From: Rhodospirillales bacterium
Lineage (GTDB): Bacteria; Pseudomonadota; Alphaproteobacteria; BOG-932; Roseiterribacteraceae
Direction: 5' to 3'
Assembly (NCBI GenBank): GCA_003165335.1
Contig: PLTD01000048.1
Span: forward strand, 1-32,218
Length of the DNA: 32,218 nucleotides
Shown here: in pieces, positions 1 to 7,631 of the stretch
Numbering within the stretch: position 1 is the stretch's first letter
How the letters are laid out: every line of letters starts with the position of its first letter
Program-made: the position numbers and the translations under genes
Notes under the pieces: model-generated
Told to the model about the DNA's origin: nothing
The model's input: the letters and a program-made list of their open reading frames with translations, nothing else
Databases searched by the model: none

Positions 1-72
1 CACCAACTTCTTCGCCCGATTGCCCAGCGCGCTCCCCATGCACCTTGCCCCCATACCCCACACGGTGTATAA

Positions 73-123
73 GCCCCGCCTTCGGGTGGCGAGGCCGGGT
101 TTCGACCCCATAATGGCATGCCC
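73..123 (+). promoter_or_regulatory. rpmI 5' leader with small hairpins
   Basis: The 175 bases before rpmI hold no convincing ORF. They contain a GC-rich hairpin (arms 73-80 and 88-95, one mismatch, 7-base loop), a short GGGT-TTCG-ACCC hairpin at about 97-108, and a perfect 10-bp palindrome at 114-123. Ribosomal protein L20/L35 operons are commonly controlled through their leader RNA, so this could be a regulatory leader. I do not recognise a known leader family here, and the regulatory role is inference. Confidence 0.3.
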
Positions 124-175
124 AACCACCTTTTTGAACGCACCCCACAAGGTGCACATCCACTAAGGATCGAAA

Positions 176-373
176 ATGCCTAAGATGAAGTCAAAGAGCG
201 GCGCCAAAAAGCGCTTCTCGCTCACCGCCACCGGCAAGGTGAAGTGTAAGCAGGCCAACACGGCCCACCGTCTGGTCAGCAAGCCCAAGTCGGCCAAGCT
301 GCGCAACCGCGGAACGACCACTTTGGTCGCCCAGGATGCGTACAAGGTCAAGCGCTATTGGCTCGCTGGTTGA
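176..373 (+). CDS. rpmI: 50S ribosomal protein L35
   Basis: This encodes a 65-residue basic protein of the large ribosomal subunit. It opens with MPKMKSKSGAKKRF and carries the LRNRG stretch near residues 42-46, both typical of bacterial L35, and the length matches the family. The ATG start is preceded by AAGGA at 165-169, a good ribosome binding site. It lies 14 nt upstream of rplT in the conserved rpmI-rplT pair. The usual upstream partner infC is not in the window; the region before rpmI looks non-coding. Confidence 0.98.
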   Translation: MPKMKSKSGAKKRFSLTATGKVKCKQANTAHRLVSKPKSAKLRNRGTTTLVAQDAYKVKRYWLAG

Positions 374-387
374 GGGGGGAACAGTAA

Positions 388-765
388 ATGGCACGCGTAA
401 AACGGGGCGTTACAGCCCACGCTCGTCACAAGAAGATTCTCGACCTCGCCAAGGGCTATCGCGGCCGCGGGTCGAAGGCCTATCGCGTTGCGATCGAAAA
501 GGTCGAGAAGGGGCTGCAATATGCCTATCGCGACCGCCGCAACAAGAAGCGCGAATTTCGCGCACTCTGGATTCAGCGCATCAATGCTGGCGCGCGGCTG
601 AACGGCCTTACCTATTCGCAGTTCATGGACGGACTGAAGAAGTCGGGCATCGAAGTCGACCGCAAAGTGCTGTCCGACATCGCGGCGCAGGAGCCCGATT
701 CGTTTAGACTGCTGGTCGAGCAAGCCAAAACTGCGTTGGGCGGAGCGGCAGCCCAGGCAGCCTGA
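388..765 (+). CDS. rplT: 50S ribosomal protein L20
   Basis: This encodes a 125-residue basic protein that binds 23S rRNA early in 50S assembly and, in studied bacteria, can repress its own operon. The N-terminal [18 protein letters not shown] block and the central [15 protein letters not shown] and RINAGAR stretches are L20 hallmarks. The length is slightly above the usual 115-120 because of an alanine-rich tail. A purine-rich ribosome binding site (about 373-380) precedes the ATG. It is co-transcribed with rpmI and followed by a strong terminator. Confidence 0.98.
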   Translation: MARVKRGVTAHARHKKILDLAKGYRGRGSKAYRVAIEKVEKGLQYAYRDRRNKKREFRALWIQRINAGARLNGLTYSQFMDGLKKSGIEVDRKVLSDIAAQEPDSFRLLVEQAKTALGGAAAQAA

Positions 766-786
766 TCCTCCAGCACATAATCCAAT

Positions 787-820
787 AAAAAGGGGCCGCT
801 CTTGCGAGGGCCCCTTTTTT
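787..820 (+). terminator. Rho-independent terminator after rplT
   Basis: The arms AAAAAGGGGCC (787-797) and GGCCCCTTTTTT (809-820) pair over 11 bp around a loop of about 11 bases and end in a run of six T. The A-tract on the left could also let it work on the opposite strand. It separates the ribosomal-protein operon from pheST, so pheS probably has its own promoter in 821-871. Confidence 0.93.
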
Positions 821-871
821 CGTGTCTTTCGGCAACGGATTTTTACAAGGCGTAAGCGGTAACGGCGAATC

Positions 872-1966
872 ATGACAGACCTTACGGCAAACGACGATCT
901 AGAGGCGCTACGCACCCAACTGTTGGAAAGGGTCGCGCAGGCCACCGACGAATCCGCACTTGAGCAGGTGCGGGTCGAGACGCTGGGCAAGAAGGGCGTC
1001 ATCACGCTGCGCATGGCAAGCTTAGGCCAGGTCGCGCCGGAACTGAGGCGCGAGGTCGGGCAGGCCAACAATGCGCTCAAAAACGCCATCAGCGAGGCGA
1101 TTGCGCTCCGTCAGACGGCATTGGCCGGGGCCGCACGCACGGCGAAACTGGCGGCCGAACGTGTCGACGTGACCCTGCCCGCGGCGCCCGAGGCCGAGGG
1201 CCATGTCCATCCGATCAGCCAGACCATCGAGGAGATTACGCAGATCTTCGCCGAGATGGGCTTCACTGTCGCTGAAGGGCCCGAGATCGAGAGCGACTTC
1301 AACAACTTTGCCGCTCTCAATATTCCCCCCGAGCATCCGGCGCGGCAGATGCACGACACATTTTATCTGCCGCCGGGGGCGGACGGGGCGGCACGGGTTC
1401 TTCGCACCCACACCTCTCCGGTGCAGGTCCGCACGATGCTGAACAGCAAACCGCCGATCCGCATCATCGCGCCGGGACGGACCTATCGCTCGGATTACGA
1501 TATGACCCACACGCCGATGTTCCATCAGGTCGAGGGGCTGGTCATCGACGAATCCACCCATATGGGACATCTGCGCGGCTGTTTGACTGAGTTTCTGCGC
1601 GCGTTTTTTCAGATCGACGATCTGCCGTTGCGTTTCCGGCCCAGTTTTTTCCCGTTCACCGAACCCTCGGCGGAAGTCGATATTGGCTGTTCGCGCAAGG
1701 GCGGCCAGCTCAAGCTCGGGAACCATGGCGACTGGCTGGAGATTTTGGGCTGCGGCATGGTGCATCCCAAAGTACTGGACATGTGCGGCATCGATTCCAC
1801 TCGCTATCAGGGATTCGCCTTCGGCATGGGGATCGAGCGCATCGCGATGCTGAAATACGGCATTCCCGATCTGCGCACCTTCTTCGACGCCGACCTGAGA
1901 TGGCTGCGCCATCACGGCTTTTCCTTCCTCGACCAGCCGAGCCTCGGGCTTGGCCTGACGCGGTAA
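872..1966 (+). CDS. pheS: Phenylalanine--tRNA ligase alpha subunit
   Basis: This is the catalytic alpha subunit of the cytoplasmic alpha2beta2 class II synthetase that charges tRNA-Phe. The 364-residue protein has an N-terminal coiled-coil region (about 1-90) that contacts tRNA, followed by the class II core. Visible signatures are [36 protein letters not shown] (motif 2 region), and the C-terminal [17 protein letters not shown] (motif 3). The length is normal. No strong Shine-Dalgarno precedes the ATG. It is followed 6 nt later by pheT, the standard pheST operon. Confidence 0.98.
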   Translation: MTDLTANDDLEALRTQLLERVAQATDESALEQVRVETLGKKGVITLRMASLGQVAPELRREVGQANNALKNAISEAIALRQTALAGAARTAKLAAERVDVTLPAAPEAEGHVHPISQTIEEITQIFAEMGFTVAEGPEIESDFNNFAALNIPPEHPARQMHDTFYLPPGADGAARVLRTHTSPVQVRTMLNSKPPIRIIAPGRTYRSDYDMTHTPMFHQVEGLVIDESTHMGHLRGCLTEFLRAFFQIDDLPLRFRPSFFPFTEPSAEVDIGCSRKGGQLKLGNHGDWLEILGCGMVHPKVLDMCGIDSTRYQGFAFGMGIERIAMLKYGIPDLRTFFDADLRWLRHHGFSFLDQPSLGLGLTR

Positions 1967-1972
1967 CGGCTT

Positions 1973-4354
1973 ATGAAATTCACGCTCAATTGGCTGAAAG
2001 ATCACCTGGACACGGCCGCGTCGCTGGATGAGATCGCTTTAACGCTGACCCGGATCGGGCTCGAGGTCGAAGGAATCGAGAACCCCGCGGAGGCGCTTTC
2101 CCCCTTCGTCGTCGGTGAGATTCTGTCCGCTGCGAAGCATCCGAACGCCGACAAGCTGCAGGTTTGCCAGGTCGATGTCGGCAAGGGCCAGCCAGTTGAG
2201 GTCGTTTGCGGTGCGCCCAATGCCCGCGCAGGGCTGAAGACAGCTTTCGCCGCACCGGGCAGCGTCATTCCAGCCACCGGGGACGTGCTGAAGGTCGGCG
2301 CGATCCGCGGCGTCACCTCGAACGGCATGCTGTGCTCGACCCGCGAGTTGAAGCTGGGCGAGGATCATGACGGCATCATGGAACTGCCGGCCGATGCCGT
2401 GCCGGGTGCGCCGATCGGCCCCCTGCTGGGGCTTAACGATCCGGTGATCGAGATCAATCTGACCCCCAACCGCGCCGACTGCGCTGGGGTGCGCGGCGTC
2501 GCCCGCGACCTGGCCGCAGCGGGGCTGGGTGAGCTGAGGCCGTTGGGCATCGATCCGGTGGCCGGCGCCTTCCCGAGCCCGATAACCGTCAATATCGAAA
2601 ATACCGACGCCTGCCCGCTGTTCCTGTCGCGCGTCATCTACGGCGTGAAGAACGGGCCCAGCCCGAAATGGCTGCAGGACCGGCTGACCGCGATCGGTCT
2701 TCGCCCGATATCGGCGCTGGTCGATGTGACGAATTATTTCACCTTCGACCGCTGCCGCCCGCTGCATGTGTTCGACATCGCAAAAATTCATGGGAACACA
2801 CTGACCGCCCGCTCAGCCCGCGCGGGCGAGACGATGGCCGCGCTGAACGGCAAGGACTATGCGCTGAGCCCCGGCATGACGGTGATCGCGGATGCCGAGG
2901 GCATCGAGAGCCTGGGCGGCATCATCGGCGGAGCGGCTAGCGGCTGTTCGCCCGAGACCGGCGGCATCGTCATCGAATGCGCCCTATTCGATCCCAAGCG
3001 CACCGCCGAGACGGGACGTACACTGCAGGTCAACTCCGATGCCCGCTATCGCTTCGAACGCGGGCTCGACCCCGCTGCGGTCCTTGAGGGAATCGAAGCG
3101 GCAACGCAGATGATTCTCGAGCTTTGCGGCGGCGAGGCCAGCGAGATCACCGTCGCAGGCGCCGTGCCGGACTGGCGGCGCACCATAGTTTTCCGTCCGA
3201 CGCGAGTTGCGTCGCTGGGCGGCGTCGGCGTGCCGCCGGAGCGTCAGGAAGCGATATTGTCGGCAATCGGCTGCATGATCGCCGTCGACGGTCCGGCGCT
3301 CTCGGTTACGCCGCCGTCCTGGCGGGCGGATATCGAGGGCGAGGCCGATCTGGTCGAGGAGGTTCTGCGGATCGAGGGATACGACCGCATCCCCGAAACG
3401 CCCCTGCCCCGCCTGCATGCCGTCACCCGTCCTGCCGTGGACGCAGCCCAACGGCGCGTGTTCTGGGCCAAGCGCCTGCTGGCCGCACGGGGCCTGGAAG
3501 AGGCGGTTACCTGGTCCTTCATGGACGGCAAACTGGCCAAGCTGTTCGGCGTCGCCGACAATTTGGTGCTGCTGAACCCGATCAGCGCCGATCTGTCGAC
3601 CATGCGCCCTTCGATTCTGCCTAACCTGATTCAGGCGGCCGCGCGCAATGCCGCACGCGGCCTCAACGACGCAGCCCTATTCGAAGTCGGTCCGGTATTC
3701 TTCGCCGACGGGCAATCGACGATTGCCACCGGCATCCGCACCGGCCTTGCTCAGGGTCGGCATTGGTCCGGCAAGCCCAAGGCGGTCGATCTGTTCGACG
3801 TTAAGGCCGATGCACTGGCGCTGCTGACTTCGCTGGGCGTCGACGCCGGCAAGCTGACGGTCGATGCCAGCGCGCCCGGGTGGTTCCATCCGGGCCGGTC
3901 GGGCCTATTGAAGCTGGGCCCCACAGTGCTGGGTACTTTCGGCACGATCCACCCCGACATTTTGGACGCCGCAGGCTTTGAAGGCGCCTGCGTCGGCTTT
4001 ACTGTAGATCTGGCCGCCGTGCCGCTGCCGCGCCGTAAGGGCACGGAGCGGCCGCAGCTGGTGCTGTCGGCCTTCCAGCCGGTACGGCGCGACTTCGCCT
4101 TTATCGTCAGTGAGGACGTGGCGGCGGAAAAACTCATTCGCGCGGTGCGGGGCGCTGACCGTGCATTGATCGTCGACGCGCGATTGTTCGACGTCTATAC
4201 CGGACCGGGGGTCGAAGCCGGCAAGAAATCGCTGGCAATCGAGGTGACGCTGCAGCCGGCGGAACGTACGTTGACCGATGCCGATATCGAGGCTGTGGCG
4301 GCTCGCATCATCGCCGCCGCAGCCAAGGACGCAGGCGCGGCCCTGCGCGGATAA
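1973..4354 (+). CDS. pheT: Phenylalanine--tRNA ligase beta subunit
   Basis: This is the 793-residue beta subunit of PheRS, which forms the heterotetramer with PheS and carries editing and tRNA-binding modules. Domains by position: N-terminal OB-fold tRNA-binding domain (about 40-150), B3/B4 editing domain (about 200-380), B5 domain (about 400-475), a catalytic-like core, and a C-terminal ferredoxin-fold anticodon-binding domain (about 700-793, beginning near the FQPVRRDFAFIV segment). The length is typical for proteobacteria and no frame disruption is seen. It starts 6 nt after the pheS stop, so the two are translated together. Confidence 0.98.
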   Translation: MKFTLNWLKDHLDTAASLDEIALTLTRIGLEVEGIENPAEALSPFVVGEILSAAKHPNADKLQVCQVDVGKGQPVEVVCGAPNARAGLKTAFAAPGSVIPATGDVLKVGAIRGVTSNGMLCSTRELKLGEDHDGIMELPADAVPGAPIGPLLGLNDPVIEINLTPNRADCAGVRGVARDLAAAGLGELRPLGIDPVAGAFPSPITVNIENTDACPLFLSRVIYGVKNGPSPKWLQDRLTAIGLRPISALVDVTNYFTFDRCRPLHVFDIAKIHGNTLTARSARAGETMAALNGKDYALSPGMTVIADAEGIESLGGIIGGAASGCSPETGGIVIECALFDPKRTAETGRTLQVNSDARYRFERGLDPAAVLEGIEAATQMILELCGGEASEITVAGAVPDWRRTIVFRPTRVASLGGVGVPPERQEAILSAIGCMIAVDGPALSVTPPSWRADIEGEADLVEEVLRIEGYDRIPETPLPRLHAVTRPAVDAAQRRVFWAKRLLAARGLEEAVTWSFMDGKLAKLFGVADNLVLLNPISADLSTMRPSILPNLIQAAARNAARGLNDAALFEVGPVFFADGQSTIATGIRTGLAQGRHWSGKPKAVDLFDVKADALALLTSLGVDAGKLTVDASAPGWFHPGRSGLLKLGPTVLGTFGTIHPDILDAAGFEGACVGFTVDLAAVPLPRRKGTERPQLVLSAFQPVRRDFAFIVSEDVAAEKLIRAVRGADRALIVDARLFDVYTGPGVEAGKKSLAIEVTLQPAERTLTDADIEAVAARIIAAAAKDAGAALRG

Positions 4355-4378
4355 CGTCTAGCTTTAGGGAGCGATGGT

Positions 4379-4618
4379 ATGAGCGACAAAATAACAGAAC
4401 TGCACGATAAGGCACAGGAATATGCCGAGAAGTACAAGGACCCGGAGCTGAGCGACTATCTGCTGACGGTCGCCCACGAGTTGGAAGAGGCCGAGATGCT
4501 GCGCCATCATTTCAGCTATTTCGTCATGCACGCCCAGGCTGTTCTGCCATATGACGTACAGCCTCGCCACTTCAAGGAAGCGCTGGCCCGGGCCAAGAAG
4601 GTTCTGGGCAAGGCTTAA
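4379..4618 (+). CDS. Small hypothetical protein
   Basis: This is a 79-residue protein I do not recognise. It is charged and predicted mostly helical, with many Glu/Lys in the first 40 residues, a central HHFSYFVMHAQAV segment and a basic C-terminal helix (ALARAKKVLGKA). There is no signal peptide, membrane span or cysteine motif. It sits 24 nt after pheT and 42 nt before the SDR gene, on the same strand, with a plausible ribosome binding site (GGGAGCG) before the ATG, so it may be read from the pheST transcript. Gene status rests on start, spacing and composition only. Confidence 0.72.
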   Translation: MSDKITELHDKAQEYAEKYKDPELSDYLLTVAHELEEAEMLRHHFSYFVMHAQAVLPYDVQPRHFKEALARAKKVLGKA

Positions 4619-4660
4619 AGCCAAAGGCACCGAACGCGCCGCACGATCAGGGGAAGCACC

Positions 4661-5494
4661 ATGGAACTGGGCCTTTCAGGCAAGACCGTCATCGTGACCG
4701 GGGGCAGCGGCGGCATAGGCCGCGGGCTGTTGCTGGAATTCGCGCGCGAGGGCTGTAATGTCATCAACGCCTCGCGCGATATGGATATCGGGCACGCCAT
4801 CGAGCGCGATGCCAAATCGCAGGGCTTGAAAGGCACAATCCTGTCGGTGAAGACGGATGTCACCGACCGCGCCAGCGTCGATGCCATGGTGAAGGTCGCC
4901 AACGAGCGCTTCGGCCCGGTCGATGTGCTGGTCAATAATGCCGGCGGCGTTGCCCATCAGTCGCCTTTCGAGGAACTGTCGAGCGACACGCGGTCATGGG
5001 AATTGGCGCTCAACGCCGACGGGGTGATCAACTGCAGCCAAGCGGTCGCCCACGACATGCTGTCGCGCAAGCATGGCAGCATCATCAATATTTCCTCCAA
5101 TTCCGGCCTGCTGGGCGAGGCGGCGCAGCAGGTGGTGCATTACGGGGCGACCAAGGGGTTTGTGAACAGCCTGAGCAAGGGGCTGGCCTATGAATGGGGA
5201 CCGAAGGGCGTGCGGGTGAACAACATCGCCCCCGGATGGATCGTCCCTTACAAGAACGACGATGTCGGACCCGGCAGCTTCTGGAACCGCCTGGTCGTGG
5301 ATAACCGCGGCAAGCCCGAGCAGATGCAGGAGGCCCTGGAAGCCGGCCAATTGCAAAATATGGCCAACCTGCCGATCCGGCGCCTGGGGCGTCCGGAGGA
5401 CATCGCCTATCTGGCGCTGTTCCTGGCCTCTGACGTTTCCAGCTATATCACCGGCCAGCTGATCAGCGTGTCCGGCGGTGTCTATATGCCTTAA
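4661..5494 (+). CDS. SDR family NAD(P)-dependent oxidoreductase
   Basis: This is a classical short-chain dehydrogenase/reductase of 277 residues. The Rossmann dinucleotide motif TGGSGGIG is at residues 13-20, NNAG at 92-95, and the catalytic triad is S148-Y161-K165 (YGATK). After strand beta-2 the chain reads NASRD with no acidic residue at the usual NAD-selecting position, which favours NADP(H) (inference). An insertion near residues 205-235, between the PGW motif and the LGRPED motif, probably shapes the substrate pocket. The substrate is unknown. GGGGAAG lies a few bases before the ATG. Confidence 0.92.
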   Translation: MELGLSGKTVIVTGGSGGIGRGLLLEFAREGCNVINASRDMDIGHAIERDAKSQGLKGTILSVKTDVTDRASVDAMVKVANERFGPVDVLVNNAGGVAHQSPFEELSSDTRSWELALNADGVINCSQAVAHDMLSRKHGSIINISSNSGLLGEAAQQVVHYGATKGFVNSLSKGLAYEWGPKGVRVNNIAPGWIVPYKNDDVGPGSFWNRLVVDNRGKPEQMQEALEAGQLQNMANLPIRRLGRPEDIAYLALFLASDVSSYITGQLISVSGGVYMP

Positions 5495-5573
5495 GGGCAA
5501 TCGAGGGCGAAGACATCTTTTACCGCGGGGGCGATGGCTCTATAGTCTGAAGTGTCCATCTAAGAGCGGGTTG

Positions 5574-6719
5574 ATGAGCGATTGCGTCGAGCAACAGGCT
5601 GCCCCTCCGATCGGCGCAAATATTCCGCCGGGGAGGACTCGCGATTGTCTCGACCCCTGGAACTATCTTGAAATCTCGGCGCGCGGCGACATCCGCCCCT
5701 GCTGCAATTTCCACCCCTTGGCAGAACTCCTCGATAGTGAAGCAAGTATAGGCGCGGTCCGGGACAATGCCGGGTTTCGGGCTTTGCGCAAATCGTTGCT
5801 GAGCGGTGAGCTGCAGGGACCTTGCGAGAAATGCCATATTCGCAAGATGACCCCCGTCGGTGTGCTGGAGCGGCGCCTATCGAGCGCGAAACATCGGCGC
5901 TCCCAGCCCGATATCCTGGCGCCATTGCCTGTCGTCGAGTTGCGTATCGACATCAATGAAAAATGCAATCTGCGATGCGACTATTGTGCCGTTTCGTCCC
6001 CCGAGTATCGCGGAGTTGAGATGAACGGTGAGCTTTTCGAGAAAGTCGAAAAGCTCGTCGGGGAAGTCAGCCCGCATGCTGCTGTGCATGTAAACGGACA
6101 TGGCGAGACGACCTATCATCCGAAATGGATGACGATGTGCGGGTCAATTATCGAGGTCGGTTATCGTCCACATATCATCACCAACCTCGCCAAAAACTAC
6201 AGCGAAGAAGAAATCGACATGCTGGCCAAGTTTTCCAGCATTCAGGTCAGTCTCGACAGCGACGACGACGCACTGATGCGCAGTATCCGCAAATCGGTAC
6301 GTACGGCTCATGTATTCGAAACGATAGAGCGCATTCTCAACGCCGCTGGGCGCCTGGGAATCTCCCCCGCGCCTCGCGTGTCGTTCAGCGTCGGGGTCTA
6401 CGACCCGTCGATCTGGACTCTGGAAAGATTTGTCGAACGGATCGTCGCGTTCGGCGTTCGCAACATAACATTCTGGAACCTGGTTGAGATGGATCACCAG
6501 AGGCTGGTCGAACCATTGCGCAACTTGCCCGCTTCGGACCAAAATCGCGCACGCGCCATCTTGGCGGCAGTACGCAGAACGCTCGAAAAAGCGGACGTCA
6601 ATTACATCTTTGCCGGCGATTTCGACTCAATGGTTCCCCAGCTGACCGGAGCCTCCCGTCTGCGCTCGATATTGCGACGGGCCCGCCGCGCCGCTTGGCG
6701 CCGCGTATTTTCGGCATAG
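5574..6719 (+). CDS. Radical SAM protein with N-terminal SPASM-like cysteines
   Basis: This 381-residue protein has the radical SAM cluster motif CNLRCDYC (C131, C135, C138) followed by NGHGE, the GGE-like SAM-binding motif. These predict a [4Fe-4S] cluster that cleaves S-adenosylmethionine. Ahead of the core is a cysteine-rich module: C25, then RPCCNFHP (C43, C44), then GPCEKC (C84, C87). This resembles half of a SPASM auxiliary-cluster domain, normally found after the core. The C-terminus is basic and arginine-rich. The ATG at 5574 was chosen because the upstream in-frame start at 5478 overlaps the SDR gene and adds a non-conserved basic extension. The substrate is unknown and no obvious peptide precursor lies adjacent. 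Confidence 0.87.
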   Translation: MSDCVEQQAAPPIGANIPPGRTRDCLDPWNYLEISARGDIRPCCNFHPLAELLDSEASIGAVRDNAGFRALRKSLLSGELQGPCEKCHIRKMTPVGVLERRLSSAKHRRSQPDILAPLPVVELRIDINEKCNLRCDYCAVSSPEYRGVEMNGELFEKVEKLVGEVSPHAAVHVNGHGETTYHPKWMTMCGSIIEVGYRPHIITNLAKNYSEEEIDMLAKFSSIQVSLDSDDDALMRSIRKSVRTAHVFETIERILNAAGRLGISPAPRVSFSVGVYDPSIWTLERFVERIVAFGVRNITFWNLVEMDHQRLVEPLRNLPASDQNRARAILAAVRRTLEKADVNYIFAGDFDSMVPQLTGASRLRSILRRARRAAWRRVFSA

Positions 6720-6778
6720 CGGGCGCCAATTCCCTTACCTGAATGAGCGAGTCGGCAGGCTGCTTAAAAAGCGGTCAT

Positions 6779-6806
6779 TGATATGCAACCATATGGTTGC
6801 ATATCA
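6779..6806. promoter_or_regulatory. 28-bp perfect palindrome, probable ArsR operator
   Basis: The two 14-base halves are exact reverse complements, centred on CCATATGG between 6792 and 6793, with GCAACC/GGTTGC as the GC-rich core. It lies directly before and across the start region of the ArsR gene, where an autoregulatory ArsR dimer would bind. The perfect symmetry and position make an operator the most likely reading. Which regulator binds is inference. Confidence 0.82.
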
Positions 6807-7107
6807 GGTCATGGATGACGTGTTCAAGGCCTTGGCGGATCCCCGCCGTCGGGCATTGCTGGATCGGCTTCAAGCCGAGCCCGGACAAACCCTGGGCGAG
6901 CTTTGCCAGGGGGTGGAAATGAGCCGACAGGCGGTTTCCAGGCATCTGGCGATCCTGGAAGAGGCAAAGCTGGTGGCGACCATCAGACGCCGACGGGAAA
7001 AGCTGCATTACCTGAACCCAGTTCCCATCCATGAGATCGCCGATCGTTGGATCTGCAAATATCAGCGCGCCGCTCGATGCGTTGGCCGCACTGCAGTTGC
7101 AACTTGA
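6793..7107 (+). CDS. ArsR-type winged-helix regulator, C-terminus frameshifted
   Basis: This is a small HTH regulator of the type usually paired with SRPBCC/AHSA1 genes. It shows the N-terminal VFKALADPRRRALLDRL block, the recognition region MSRQAVSRHLAILEEAKLV, and the wing ending in REKLHYLNPVPI. The last residues depart from the family. Reading one base out of frame from about 7066-7070 restores PLDALAALQLQLEEEK and a stop at 7130-7132, overlapping the next start as expected, so one extra base has probably entered the GCGCGC run. The start is uncertain: ATG 6793 falls inside the palindrome, ATG 6811 just after it, and TTG 6778 is unlikely. The DNA-binding domain is intact, so it may still function. 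Confidence 0.8.
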   Translation: MVAYQVMDDVFKALADPRRRALLDRLQAEPGQTLGELCQGVEMSRQAVSRHLAILEEAKLVATIRRRREKLHYLNPVPIHEIADRWICKYQRAARCVGRTAVAT

Positions 7108-7118
7108 GGAGGAAAAGG

Positions 7119-7409
7119 ATGAGCAGCGATAAGCCGAGTTTCGTTGATGTCACCTATATCAAATCGACGCGCGAGCACGTGTTCGAGGCGCTGACCGATG
7201 GCGCGATCACGTCCAAATATTGGTTCGGCCATCGCATCGAAGGCGAGTGGCGGGTGGGCGGGCCGCTCAAATTCGATCATGAGGACAAGCTGGTCCATGA
7301 TGACAAGGTCCTGGCTTACGACCCGCCCAACCTCCTTTCGTATAGCTGGCCCCCCTGCCAAAGGCTTTGAGAACGAGGCCGTATCGCGCGTGACGTTCAC
7401 GCTGGAGCA
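7119..7409 (+). pseudogene. SRPBCC/AHSA1-domain gene, frameshifted and 3'-truncated
   Basis: The ATG at 7119 follows a strong GAGGAGG site and reads MSSDKPSFVDVTYIKSTREHVFEALTDG, the start of an SRPBCC (START-like, AHSA1) protein of the kind encoded beside ArsR regulators. The frame stops at 7370 after a run of six C (7350-7355). Removing one C restores WPPAKGFENEAVSRVTFTLEQ, the expected continuation. Family identity then ends near 7410, about two thirds through the domain, where the sequence becomes a receiver-domain fragment in another frame. The gene is therefore broken twice and very probably non-functional. Confidence 0.8.
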
Positions 7410-7589
7410 AGTCGGGTCGCAGATGCCGCAAGAGAAACCCGACCCGGCCTGAAAGTGCTGTTCGTAACCGGCTATGCAGAGAATGCCGCCGTCGGCAAAA
7501 GTCTGCTCGATCCGGGGATGCAGTTGATCACCAAACCGTTCGCGATCAGGGCCCTGGGCAATAAGATGCGCGAAATGATCGAAGGCTGA
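7410..7589 (+). pseudogene. 3' remnant of a response-regulator receiver domain
   Basis: Reading from 7410, the frame gives SRVADAARETRPGLKVLFVT, then GYAENAAV, DPGMQLITKPFA and a stop at 7587-7589. This is the end of a CheY-like receiver domain, as found at the C-terminus of alphaproteobacterial hybrid histidine kinases, with the beta-4 VLFVTGY strand and the conserved KPF lysine. There is no start codon, no phospho-acceptor Asp and no kinase upstream. It is the tail of a gene whose body has been deleted, joined to the SRPBCC fragment. Confidence 0.78.
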
Positions 7590-7631
7590 GGCGGATTGTC
7601 GATCGGCCCCAGCCTCCGAAATATTAAGCGC

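Noticed and set aside
73-123. tRNA-like look of the GGGTTTCGACCC element before rpmI
   Set aside because: No acceptor stem, anticodon arm or CCA-compatible end can be paired around it; it fits a leader hairpin better.
355-1089. 244-residue minus-strand frame over rplT and pheS
   Set aside because: It is the reverse strand of two certain genes and crosses a strong terminator; no family resemblance.
4379-4618. Small 79-aa protein as a precursor peptide for the radical SAM enzyme
   Set aside because: It has no cysteine-rich or repetitive core and no leader-like layout, and an SDR gene separates it from the radical SAM gene.
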